A program made the translations under genes and the position numbers. Below the pieces are notes generated by a model. That model did no database searches, had not been told where the DNA came from, and saw nothing but the letters and a program-made list of their open reading frames with translations. From positions 27,538 through 91,537 of the forward strand of contig JAFRIV010000024.1 of the NCBI GenBank assembly GCA_017432615.1: DNA of 64,000 nt, given 5' to 3'. Shown here one piece after another: positions 1 to 7,676 of this stretch (the stretch's first letter is position 1; each line of letters opens with the position of its first letter). This stretch comes from Oscillospiraceae bacterium. Lineage in GTDB: Bacteria > Bacillota > Clostridia > Oscillospirales > Oscillospiraceae.

Positions 1-399
1 GATATTCCCCCCCGGGCAGGGCGGAAGGTGCAGCCAGTAGTAATTCGTTTCATCTTTATCGCCGCGCTTATCATTCCGCTTTTTCAGCGTTTCCTCAGAG
101 CAGGTAAGCGTGAAGGCGATGGTTTCATAATCCCTAGCTGTAATCCCATTCAGGATGTTTTCCCGGATTTTCACGTCCGTCAGCACCACCGACGTAAAGA
201 ACACAAATTCAAAATCTGATTCCAGATAATTGGACAGGACAAAGGACATGCTTCTGTCTCCATTCCGCAGACGCTGGTCCGTCACGGAAAAAGGATGCAC
301 ACACCAGCACCAGTCTCCGTCCAGATACGCGCTGTTGTCATAGTTTTCAAAGAGCCTTGTCGGAAAGCCGCTGAACAACCTTAATAATTTTGCGTTCAT
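1..399 (-). pseudogene. Nucleoside-kinase-like protein, P-loop missing, runs off window edge
   Basis: This reading frame starts at the ATG ending at 399 and continues past base 1, so only about 133 residues are visible. Residues 26-38 (AYLDGDWCW then HPF) and a later stretch resembling FTLTCSEETLKKR match the pattern of small P-loop kinases of Firmicutes that act on unknown substrates. The glycine-rich GxxGxGKT loop expected at residues 7-15 is absent; the N-terminus reads RLFSGFPTRLF instead. A purine-rich AAGAAAG lies just upstream as a possible ribosome site. It may be a 5'-deleted remnant re-using a new start. The family assignment is by eye and moderate. Confidence 0.45.
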
Positions 400-407
400 A
401 ATCTTTC

Positions 408-506
408 TTATCCTGTAGGATTATGGCGATATGCCGCTTCCTCGTCCACCAGAGTTGCTCCAATATCAAAGAAATCCCGATCAATTGAAGACACTATTAT
501 ACCCAT
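408..506 (-). pseudogene. HAD-superfamily hydrolase N-terminal remnant
   Basis: A 32-codon frame whose ATG overlaps the stop of the upstream regulator (TAATG arrangement). It encodes DFFDIGATLVDEEAAYRH, which matches the first catalytic motif of HAD phosphatases (usually DxDGTLxD or the variant FDxGxTLxDE), and then stops. The rest of a HAD enzyme, normally 200 or more residues, is missing. The next frame downstream is a kinase-like fragment, so this spot looks like two decayed genes joined. Function is very unlikely. Confidence 0.5.
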
Positions 507-1837
507 TACATCACTTTCCAGTAACCCGTTTTGTTTGAACCGATCCGCTGTATCAGCTTTCTGTTTTTCAGTGCCGCGAGCAGCCTGGATATGGTTCTCT
601 CAGACTTTCCGGACACATCCGCCAGTTCTGCGTTTGTCATGGACGGTGATTGCTTCAGCAAAGAAAGCAGCATCAGCTCCGCTTCAGTTATCCCGCCATT
701 TATTCCGCCGTCCTTTGGCGGGATATTCCGGTCGTCTCTTGAGAATTCAATCGTAAACGCCGTCTCCTCATTTATGTACGATACTTTGACGCCCGCTTCA
801 TTGCAAAGCGTGTAGATCTTCCTGATCCCCGACCCAAAGGTCTCAACATCCTTGCAGAGATAAAGCGATTTTGCGATCACTTCATTTCTCAGGTACGAAC
901 GGATATCTCTGGTATAAAAGTCTATCGGCTCAAATTCATTGGCAAAGGAACCCGGGTTGCAGATGGAAATACGGTTCGAGAAAACATCTATTTCATGTTG
1001 GACGGAAAGATCATAACGTGCGTGTGCAAAGCTGTTGATTACAGCTTCTCTTATGGCGTCGACCGGGATCTCGGGGATCTCTTTCCGGTGGATGCCGTCC
1101 CCGCTCATCTCGACCCGCCAGCGGATGTTCTTTATGATATAGGTCACCGCCGCGTCGATCAGCTCAAATATATTCCCCTCTGTCCGGTCCATATCCAGAA
1201 AAGTCTCTTTGTGGTTGGTGGCAAAGACGGCCATTTTCAACGCAATGGGTTTTCTGGAAGAGAACAGACAGACCCCGGCGTTTGTCAGATGATTGCCATT
1301 CAGAACACCGAGTTGGTCCAGGATCTTCCGTTTATCGTATTCGATCTCTAGCAGTCTGCCGCAGGAAATGGCGGAATCATAAAATGCTTTGACAGTTTTT
1401 TCATCCGCATCGTCTGAGGTTTGATCCGTGGTTTTGTTCTCCCAGTTCTCTTCGTACTCCCTGCGAATCATGATCTTGCGAAGTTCGGAAGGGGACAGTT
1501 CTCTGTCTTCGTCAGCAATGCGGATATAGTACTTTCCGAAAGCGGAGTAAGGTACGTCTTCTCCGGAAAACGTAAGAGTGATGACCTCGACGCCTTCGAT
1601 TTCTTCAATATCGACGACGGGTATCAACTGCGGTTTTATGGATTCGTAAACTTTCCGGGAAACGTCACGAAGGGTGGAGTCGGTAATGGTAAATGGATTA
1701 GGCGTGCCATCGTTCCTTAGACCGAAATACACTTTTCCCTGCTTATGCTTGTTCAGCATGGCAGAGACAGACACCATAGCCTCATTCAGCTCCCCGGTCG
1801 TTTTCTTAAATTCCCTGTGTTCGTCTTCTCGCATCAT
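506..1837 (-). CDS. AlbA/Schlafen-type ATP-binding transcriptional regulator
   Basis: The 443-residue product has the three-part layout of RecG-like/AlbA_2 regulators. An N-terminal Schlafen AlbA_2 domain (about 1-130) carries EFKK near the start and GKVYFGLRNDG. A middle GHKL-like ATPase region (about 240-375) includes REAVINSFAHARYD and GSGIRKIYTLC. A C-terminal winged helix (about 390-443) has SGKSERTISRLLAAL. Such proteins are probably DNA-binding regulators; targets are unknown. The start has a GGAGG ribosome site eight bases upstream. It stands alone, with gene debris downstream. DNA binding is inferred from the domains only. Confidence 0.8.
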   Translation of the reverse strand: MMREDEHREFKKTTGELNEAMVSVSAMLNKHKQGKVYFGLRNDGTPNPFTITDSTLRDVSRKVYESIKPQLIPVVDIEEIEGVEVITLTFSGEDVPYSAFGKYYIRIADEDRELSPSELRKIMIRREYEENWENKTTDQTSDDADEKTVKAFYDSAISCGRLLEIEYDKRKILDQLGVLNGNHLTNAGVCLFSSRKPIALKMAVFATNHKETFLDMDRTEGNIFELIDAAVTYIIKNIRWRVEMSGDGIHRKEIPEIPVDAIREAVINSFAHARYDLSVQHEIDVFSNRISICNPGSFANEFEPIDFYTRDIRSYLRNEVIAKSLYLCKDVETFGSGIRKIYTLCNEAGVKVSYINEETAFTIEFSRDDRNIPPKDGGINGGITEAELMLLSLLKQSPSMTNAELADVSGKSERTISRLLAALKNRKLIQRIGSNKTGYWKVM

Positions 1838-2434
1838 TTGACAGACCTCCCTTCCGCGTTTTCATTTTATCATGCGTGGCGGAATAAATCAACTATGATG
1901 GCGGGATAAATGGCGGGATAACAAATTTGAAAAAAGCTTTTGATCATTCTTAGCGTTTTGCAAAAACGTGCAGTTCACACGAAGTGAGATCTCCGGGTTT
2001 GGGAGGTGTTCCCAACGATCCCGTGCAGATTTTGCAGGAAGAACCGGATCTGGACACTGCTTGCCAAGTACTGAACAGCCAACTGGTCATGCCGCAAATT
2101 TGCAAAACCTGTATGTGCAGGCCCTGCTTGCCAGGTAGTGAAACACTGGCGAGCAGTTACGTTGACGTGAAAAGCCGTCAACGTGTTTCGGATAAATTGA
2201 CAACAGAGAAGCGTATTGGTACAATAACAGTGGTTCTGAAAAGGATCATTTGGGGAATCAGAATTGCCTCATTCGTTGATCGGTTCCCGGACCTTAAGAT
2301 CTCCGGGTTCCGATATGGTATCTTTCCGATAGGATGGATACGGTAAGTCTGCATCAGGGCGGCCGTCGACTGTTTGACAGCCGGGTTACATAGAAGCATA
2401 TCAGCAAAGGCAGGCTGCTTATTTATATAAAAAA
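1838..2434. other. Gene-free stretch with a 9-bp-arm hairpin
   Basis: No convincing coding region is visible on either strand; the short open frames here have no recognisable protein and no ribosome site. Two items stand out. A perfect inverted repeat with 9-base arms (ACGTTGACG, 2159-2167, and CGTCAACGT, 2176-2184) has an 8-base loop and no T-tract. The 12-base string GATCTCCGGGTT occurs twice, near 1988 and 2298. Imperfect repeats around CTTGCCAAGTA and CTTGCCAGGTA (about 2069 and 2128) suggest decayed repetitive DNA. Confidence 0.5.
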
Positions 2435-2489
2435 CCGGTACAAAATACACGAAACTCCTGATAACAGAATATTGTGTATTTTGTACCGG
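2431..2489 (-). terminator. Long-stem intrinsic terminator of the secreted repeat protein gene
   Basis: Arms of 16 perfectly paired bases (2435-2450 and 2474-2489) flank a 23-base loop. Read on the minus strand the stem is followed by TTTTTT, so it fits a rho-independent terminator for the gene ending at 2550. The stem is longer and the loop larger than is typical. Confidence 0.8.
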
Positions 2490-2549
2490 CAATGGAAAGA
2501 ACAGTTTTCGGATTTTTGGCCGATACGGGACCGGTCTGCTCTTACAGGG

Positions 2550-3290
2550 TCACTGCGGAAGGTCTTCCGGGTCAAAGTGAAAAACAGGAATGTTCGGATT
2601 TCCTTCAAATGTGATGGTGAGAGAGCCATCCTGTGCCCTGTGCATGGCAAAAACCCGCACATCGGCATCTTCCGGCTGCCAAAACAGTTCTCCGTTTTCG
2701 TAGATCAGCTTTATCGTCTTCATTTCCGGCCCGTTTGTTCCGGTAATGATCCCTTCGGAGATGGTTGCTTCATCGCCTTCGATTGCGAGCGAATAGTATT
2801 CTTTCTCGTCCAGCGGGATCATGGTTTCCCCGAAGGAAATGGTTTTACCGACATACTTTCCGGCATAATCTTCCAGCGAGGGGAGCACCGGGTCAAAACG
2901 GAAAACAGGAGCTTCCGGAATCCCGTCAAAGGTCAAGGTCACCAATCCTTCTTCCTGCAGACGCAGGGTGAATACCCGCACATTCTCCTCGGGTGGGACC
3001 CAGTACAGCTCTCCATCCTCAAACTGCAGTTTCTTCGGGTCCGTCCCCAGTTCACTGATCCCGGTGATTACGGCTTCATCCCCGTCGATCGTAAGCGTAT
3101 AGGGTTCTTCCTGCAGAGGCACGACATTGCTGCCGAAAGAAATGGTCGTGCAGGAATAATCCCCGGCGAAATCTTCCGGTGTCGGTGCCGGATCAGACTC
3201 TGCAAAGGCTGTGTGACCGCTGCCGGATACGGAAAGCGCAAGGAATAAAGCAACGCAAAGCCAGGCGAACCGTCTCATCGTTTTTCCCAT
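2550..3290 (-). CDS. Secreted protein with two tandem beta-rich repeats
   Basis: A 246-residue product with a signal peptide (about residues 1-30, ending at an AFA cleavage site). The mature part consists of two homologous units of about 100 residues. Each begins with DFAGDY or DYAGKY, continues with TISFG, then IDGDEA or IEGDEA, then GELYW or GELFW with NVRVF or DVRVF, and ends with PVFRFDP or PVFHFDP. The pattern suggests a lipocalin-like or beta-sandwich fold, but no family is recognised. The start has GGAGG nine bases upstream and a TATAAT -10 at 3334-3339. It lies 99 bases downstream of a membrane kinase gene. Confidence 0.7.
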   Translation of the reverse strand: MGKTMRRFAWLCVALFLALSVSGSGHTAFAESDPAPTPEDFAGDYSCTTISFGSNVVPLQEEPYTLTIDGDEAVITGISELGTDPKKLQFEDGELYWVPPEENVRVFTLRLQEEGLVTLTFDGIPEAPVFRFDPVLPSLEDYAGKYVGKTISFGETMIPLDEKEYYSLAIEGDEATISEGIITGTNGPEMKTIKLIYENGELFWQPEDADVRVFAMHRAQDGSLTITFEGNPNIPVFHFDPEDLPQ

Positions 3291-3333
3291 TTTTATTATC
3301 CTCCCTATTTTTTATTATGAATGCTGTTTGTTT

Positions 3334-3339
3334 ATTATA
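3334..3339 (-). promoter_or_regulatory. Probable -10 box for the secreted repeat protein gene
   Basis: TATAAT on the minus strand, about 45 bases upstream of the start at 3290. No clear -35 is seen at the usual spacing, so the promoter is weak or activated. Confidence 0.45.
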
Positions 3340-3356
3340 GCAGGAATCGAAGAGAA

Positions 3357-3381
3357 ACAGGTGGGCATCATGCCCACCTGT
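3357..3381 (-). terminator. Near-perfect 25-bp palindrome after the kinase gene
   Basis: Arms of 12 bases (ACAGGTGGGCAT and ATGCCCACCTGT) around a single centre base, nine bases beyond the kinase stop codon. On the minus strand it is followed by the T-rich TTCTCTT, so it may terminate the HTH-kinase operon. The compact GC-rich shape also resembles extragenic REP-type palindromes. Confidence 0.55.
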
Positions 3382-3389
3382 CCCTTTGT

Positions 3390-4784
3390 TCAGTTCTGCT
3401 CCGCCTGCTGAAAAGAAAACACTTTATCTGCATTGGCAAATGCGATCGCTGCTTCTCCGCAGGAAACATCTCTCGGCCGATTCACGCCGGTGAGGATCCC
3501 GTGATCTTCACACCACATCAGGGAGACCGTGATGCCGGGGTATTCTTCAGGCGTTCCCCTGATGGAGGACCAGTCGGCAGCGATCTCCGGCCAGTAGGCT
3601 TTTGTCACAAAGTAGGCAAGATAATCCCTGTCGATATACTGCGCATCATCCAGCGACCACGGGAGAAAATGAGCTTCACTTTCCTGCGGAGGTTCCATCG
3701 GGTTGGGAATGCGCACATACTCCTCCTCCATTTCATACAGCTCCAGAAGCGTCTCTTTCATCATCCCTACGGTATAATAAGCAGCTGTATTATCGAAAAG
3801 CTGTGTACCGTACTTTGCCTGGAGATAGGAGACAGCCTCCCGCTGGCGCTCTTCGTCCGGCATTACAAGAGGGATCACAGACCCGTCTGTAAAAGGATTA
3901 TAGGTAACTTTTTCATAGATCTTTATCCCGGCAAACAAAAGAATCACCGCAGCTGCAACAGCGCAGATCGAGATCTTTGCAATCCGCATGGCCTGTGACC
4001 GGGGGTTTGCGGCAAGCAGCGCGCGTCTGACCTGCGTCATATCGGAATAGCGGTTTTCCGGGGCAAAAGCCGTGCACCGGTCAATGATTTTCTTCAACGG
4101 CCGGTAAAGGCGGATCTTGCTGTTTTCCCGTACACTGTCCGTCAGGAGGAAACGGAGCAGTACCCCGAAGGCGTATATATCCGACCTGCAGTCCGTTTGC
4201 GCAAAGCCGTATTGCTCGGGCGGAGCATATCCTTTCGTCCCGAAAAATACGGTATCCGTCTCCTCCGCGGTTTTAAAAGTTCTGGCTATATCAAAATCGA
4301 TCAGGACAGGTTCTTTTTCTTCCGTTATGATGACGTTCTCCGGCTTGATATCCCGATGAATAACCGGAGGCGTCCGGCTGTGAAGATAGATCAATATTTC
4401 GGCAAGCTTTGCACAGAGCCGGATCACCTCCTCCTGAGAAAGTTCCTTCTCTCCGGCATACTCACTGAGCGGAACCCCCTCAATATAGGAGCGCACGATA
4501 ATAAACAGGGAATCATTTCTGTAACTGCCGCAGAAAGACGGGAGCCCTTCATGATGCAGATCGCTCAGAATGCAGTCCGGATCCAGGTTTTTAAACAGGG
4601 CGGTGTCATAGCATTTTGCAACGCACAGGCGCTGCGTCCCTTTTTCTCTCACCAGAAACGTCTCCCTGCCCCGATGGGACGCCAGGCATTCCAGCTGATC
4701 GTAATCCGCCAGAAATGCCTCGGGATAGCCTGCCTGTGAGAATATGGTTTCTATTTCCTGCACGGCAGTCTTTCTGTCAATCAT
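3390..4784 (-). CDS. Membrane-anchored Ser/Thr protein kinase
   Basis: A 464-residue protein. The kinase domain covers about 30-260, with the ATP-binding lysine in VAKCYD (K57), the catalytic loop HRDIKPEN (143-150), and DFD (163-165) instead of the usual DFG, a variant found in some Firmicute kinases. APPEQYG follows at 187-193. One membrane helix (about 270-290) places the C-terminal 170 residues outside the cell. That part is not a PASTA array; its last 75 residues, with DGxxxGV-like spacing, faintly resemble an S-layer-homology unit. The start overlaps the upstream HTH gene by 8 bases, so the two are probably translationally coupled. Confidence 0.85.
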   Translation of the reverse strand: MIDRKTAVQEIETIFSQAGYPEAFLADYDQLECLASHRGRETFLVREKGTQRLCVAKCYDTALFKNLDPDCILSDLHHEGLPSFCGSYRNDSLFIIVRSYIEGVPLSEYAGEKELSQEEVIRLCAKLAEILIYLHSRTPPVIHRDIKPENVIITEEKEPVLIDFDIARTFKTAEETDTVFFGTKGYAPPEQYGFAQTDCRSDIYAFGVLLRFLLTDSVRENSKIRLYRPLKKIIDRCTAFAPENRYSDMTQVRRALLAANPRSQAMRIAKISICAVAAAVILLFAGIKIYEKVTYNPFTDGSVIPLVMPDEERQREAVSYLQAKYGTQLFDNTAAYYTVGMMKETLLELYEMEEEYVRIPNPMEPPQESEAHFLPWSLDDAQYIDRDYLAYFVTKAYWPEIAADWSSIRGTPEEYPGITVSLMWCEDHGILTGVNRPRDVSCGEAAIAFANADKVFSFQQAEQN

Positions 4785-5286
4785 TCTTCCGCCCTCCCCC
4801 CAGAACCGGTAGGTTCAAATCATAGAGAATGATCTGGGCATCCACAAAGGGAATATCGTGATAGAGGCAATAGATGATGGCGGCATCTCTTTTTACCCGG
4901 GGATATAAGGGGCTTTTTCTGGCAATTCTTAAAAGATCCTGCGTTTCCGGCACCGACAGTGAAAAACCGAACGCAAGCTGCAGGACTGTATCCCTGGACG
5001 GGGTGCGCCTGCCGCTGAACAGCTGATGCCCGAATGATTTTTCCAGTCCGGCGCGCTGAATGACATGCTCAGGCACCTCATTCTGCCGGGCACATAAAGA
5101 GGAAATGTATTCATGGAAATTCGGCAGCGTGATATCCGAGGCGCTTCCGTTCAGGAAAAGAGGCAGATTCGTAGTATTGAAAAGAAGGGCAAGAAGCTCT
5201 TCCGTGCCGAGCCCGGGCGCCGCCGCGGCCGGTTCTTTTTCCGCCGCTTCCGGCGGTATCTTTTCTTCGTAAGGCATATGGCTCAT
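4777..5286 (-). CDS. HTH (XRE-like) protein coupled to the Ser/Thr kinase
   Basis: A 169-residue protein starting at MSHMPYEEK, chosen because GGGAG lies seven bases upstream; the longer frame would need a TTG start. Residues 60-130 contain a helix-turn-helix-like stretch: VIQRAGLEKSFGHQLFSGRR, then RDTVLQLAFGF. The C-terminal part (PLYPRVKRDAAIIYCLYHD) is conserved in proteins encoded next to Firmicute kinases. It overlaps the kinase start and shares a promoter upstream. It may be the kinase's phosphorylation target or a scaffold; this is inference from the gene order. Confidence 0.7.
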   Translation of the reverse strand: MSHMPYEEKIPPEAAEKEPAAAAPGLGTEELLALLFNTTNLPLFLNGSASDITLPNFHEYISSLCARQNEVPEHVIQRAGLEKSFGHQLFSGRRTPSRDTVLQLAFGFSLSVPETQDLLRIARKSPLYPRVKRDAAIIYCLYHDIPFVDAQIILYDLNLPVLGGGRKND

Positions 5287-5380
5287 CGTACAGCTCCCGG
5301 GAGAAGAAGTTTCCGGCAACGTCCGCTGTTTCTGACAGGGTCGGTTTGAACAGAGCCGGTTCAGGCAGAATCACACCGCT

Positions 5381-5409
5381 ATTATACATGACAAAAACGA
5401 TTCCATCAA
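5381..5409 (-). promoter_or_regulatory. Sigma-A promoter of the HTH-kinase operon
   Basis: TTGATG (5404-5409) and TATAAT (5381-5386) on the minus strand with a 17-base spacer. It lies about 95 bases upstream of the HTH gene start. Confidence 0.75.
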
Positions 5410-5443
5410 CCGGTACTGCGGAGATTGTATTGAGTAGAAAGAA

Positions 5444-5662
5444 CTACGTAAGCCCTGACCTGTCCCGTGCGTACTGTTCTTCCGTACACAGCGGTTCAAC
5501 CTTATAAGTGCAGAGGCTCGTACCGGTCAAGGATACTGGAAAATCCGGCCTGCGTGAGTCTTTTACCCGATATCGTCGTTCGTAAACTTGCATGTGCGGC
5601 ACTTCTTCGGTATGCTTTTCGGGAGTAGGCAACTTCACAGGCGCGTCACTCCGGTAGCCCAA
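5444..5662 (-). mobile_element. Group II intron 3'-end relic (domain V-like)
   Basis: On the minus strand, 5452-5497 contains GAACCGCTGTGTACGG followed by AGTACGCACGGG. It folds into a short hairpin resembling group II intron domain V, and its chance translation (EPLCTE...YAR) is a string often seen where domain V of Firmicute group II introns is read as protein. No reverse transcriptase frame is present between here and the next gene, so only a 3' fragment would remain. The 72-codon open frame over it is not regarded as a gene. Confidence 0.4.
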
Positions 5663-5693
5663 GTTTTATTGCCCTGTTTTTTCTGGTTCCTAT

Positions 5694-5746
5694 ACAAAAA
5701 GGCTGTAAAGGTCAGGTGAGTTTGTTCTCATCCTTTCTTCACAGCC
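5694..5746 (-). terminator. Terminator of the CPBP/PrsW operon
   Basis: On the minus strand GGCTGTGAAG with GATGAG pairs with CTCACC and TTTACAGCC, and TTTTTGT follows. It lies about 110 bases after the CPBP stop at 5854. Confidence 0.65.
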
Positions 5747-5853
5747 CCAAAGAATACATATTGTTTAACTGGAATTCATCATGGAAGAGCAGCATATTTG
5801 TTGTCCCGATCACCGCACTCGGAGCATGAATTCCCTCATCAATTAAAACGATT

Positions 5854-6828
5854 TTATGCCGGCACAGACGCAAGACTCATAATCATACTATAGGTCACTG
5901 CGGCGGTCATCAGACACATCAGGACAATCGCAATGATCAGCGGGAGGGTGACGAGGCTCGCCGTTCCGCCGCCGCGGACACAGAGGCGCAGTTTTTCCCG
6001 GCTTCCCTCACACCGGGCGATGCCGCGCAGGCACAGCACGACAATCACAAGTCCCACCACTGCTGCCGTGATCGTGACAAGCGCGCTCTTCAGATCGGAA
6101 AGCCCCCGTGAGAACGGGAAGATATATTTCTGTACGAAGTCAGTCCCAAATCGCTCCTCCAGGACCATTGAGATCGGCGCCATGCCATTGTTCAGAAAAT
6201 GGAACAGAATGCCGGGCCAGATGGAGCCTGTGAGCACAAACAGAAGGCCGAGAACGATCCCGATGGCGAAGGCATAAAAGAACTGGGTGGGGTTCATATG
6301 CATCAGGCCGAACAGAAACGCCGTCAGCAGCACGGAGGCGCGCAGCCGCCCGGTGCCGCTGTAACTGTTGAGCATCCCTCCGCGGAGGACAAATTCCTCA
6401 AAGAAGGCCGGGATAATCGCCACACCGATAAAGTTTACAAAAAAGCTGCCGCCAAGCATCTTTCTGCTGGCAGACTCAAAAAAGCTGGGAAACAGGAGGT
6501 TGGTCAGGGAAGAAATCAGATGTGAGATTGAATGCGTTGCCATGCAGAGCACAATGGTCAAGAGGATCGTGAGCGGCTTTACTCTGTGGAATCCATAGGC
6601 TGTCAGGATCGTTTTGCCTTCCTTCCGGCACAGCAGAGATGCAACGACCAGCAGCGGAATGTAATAGATCAGAGCCACCCATGTCATGGGCAGTCCGGGA
6701 ATCTTCACAGAGCCAAGGCCGATCATGAGCACAGCGTACCACAAGAAAAAGATGTTCGCGCGTTTAACAGAGAGCGCTCCGCGTGGTGCCTCCGATACGG
6801 ATACGGTTTTTTCGATTTCTTTGCTCAT
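5854..6828 (-). CDS. CPBP family intramembrane glutamic protease
   Basis: A 324-residue, highly hydrophobic protein with about eight membrane segments. The CPBP (Abi/CAAX protease) motifs are present: FEEFVLRGG with the EExxxR signature near residue 145, FGLMHMN with the FxxxH motif, and HFLNN. The family cleaves or processes prenylated proteins or peptides in eukaryotes and in bacteria is linked to peptide and bacteriocin immunity; the substrate here is unknown. Its ATG overlaps the PrsW stop codon (ATGA), and GGAGG lies seven bases upstream. It is the last gene of a protease block. Confidence 0.88.
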   Translation of the reverse strand: MSKEIEKTVSVSEAPRGALSVKRANIFFLWYAVLMIGLGSVKIPGLPMTWVALIYYIPLLVVASLLCRKEGKTILTAYGFHRVKPLTILLTIVLCMATHSISHLISSLTNLLFPSFFESASRKMLGGSFFVNFIGVAIIPAFFEEFVLRGGMLNSYSGTGRLRASVLLTAFLFGLMHMNPTQFFYAFAIGIVLGLLFVLTGSIWPGILFHFLNNGMAPISMVLEERFGTDFVQKYIFPFSRGLSDLKSALVTITAAVVGLVIVVLCLRGIARCEGSREKLRLCVRGGGTASLVTLPLIIAIVLMCLMTAAVTYSMIMSLASVPA

Positions 6829-7631
6829 ATTACTGCCTCCTTTTTATTTGCTGCTTTTTGCAGGACCGGCACGTCCAGCGTCTTGTGTTTCTGCCAGCGC
6901 AGCACAACGATCACTGTCACCACAGTGGCGACCATGTGACTGATGCCTGCAATCGAACCCAAAATGTTGTAAGCCTTGCTCAGCTCTATAGATGCCATGA
7001 GGGCGTTGGTGACTGTGTGGTAGGCAAGCGGCACCACGAAAGAAAGCCATGCGTACTTTTTCTGCCCGGTCACACGATATTTCCCGAAGAAGTACCCCAT
7101 GATCACGCCGAACACGAAATGCGCGCAGCCAAGTGAGCGAACCAATGCGGAAATGAAATCCAGGTCCATCCCGAAAGCAATGTTCTCCAGGAATTCAAAG
7201 GTGATCCCCACGACGGCGAAGCACACCACCGAGTCCATCCAGGTACGGACCATGCCCTTCTTCCGGATGGCGCCCCGGCAGGTCAGGAACTTGAGCCCCT
7301 CTTCCAGCAGACCGGCTGTGAAAAACATGCTGATCAGGTTGAAGAGGAACGTCGGCTGGATGCTGTTCTTGGCATTCTGCACCAGCTCATTGACGGCCGC
7401 AGGGTCGGTTCGGATCGCCGAGAGCCATTCGCCGGGGTTTGTGAAGACGCCGAGCCGGAAAAATGAGACAATAGCCGACAGCGGTACTGTCAGGATAATC
7501 GACAGAACCACGCTGCCCGCCCCTGCGAGCAGCAGCAAGAGCAAGCCGCGCTTGGGAAAGGGAACTTCCTTCCCGGATCGCAGCATCAGCCAATACAAAA
7601 AGGCTGAAAAGGGAATACTGATCAAGCCCAT
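6825..7631 (-). CDS. PrsW family intramembrane metalloprotease
   Basis: About 268 residues from the ATG at 7631, which has GGGAGG ten bases upstream. Membrane helices carry LLEEGLKFLTCR (the EExxK motif), then CAHFVFGVIMGY and AYHTVTNAL, which supply the conserved histidines of the PrsW family. In Bacillus, PrsW cleaves the anti-sigma factor RsiW at site 1, but no sigma/anti-sigma pair is visible here. It sits 45 bases after the M13 peptidase gene and overlaps the CPBP gene by four bases, so the three are likely co-transcribed. Confidence 0.85.
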   Translation of the reverse strand: MGLISIPFSAFLYWLMLRSGKEVPFPKRGLLLLLLAGAGSVVLSIILTVPLSAIVSFFRLGVFTNPGEWLSAIRTDPAAVNELVQNAKNSIQPTFLFNLISMFFTAGLLEEGLKFLTCRGAIRKKGMVRTWMDSVVCFAVVGITFEFLENIAFGMDLDFISALVRSLGCAHFVFGVIMGYFFGKYRVTGQKKYAWLSFVVPLAYHTVTNALMASIELSKAYNILGSIAGISHMVATVVTVIVVLRWQKHKTLDVPVLQKAANKKEAVI

Positions 7632-7676
7632 GATACATTTTCCTCCCTGTATGTCACACTTTTTAACAGGGCCCAA

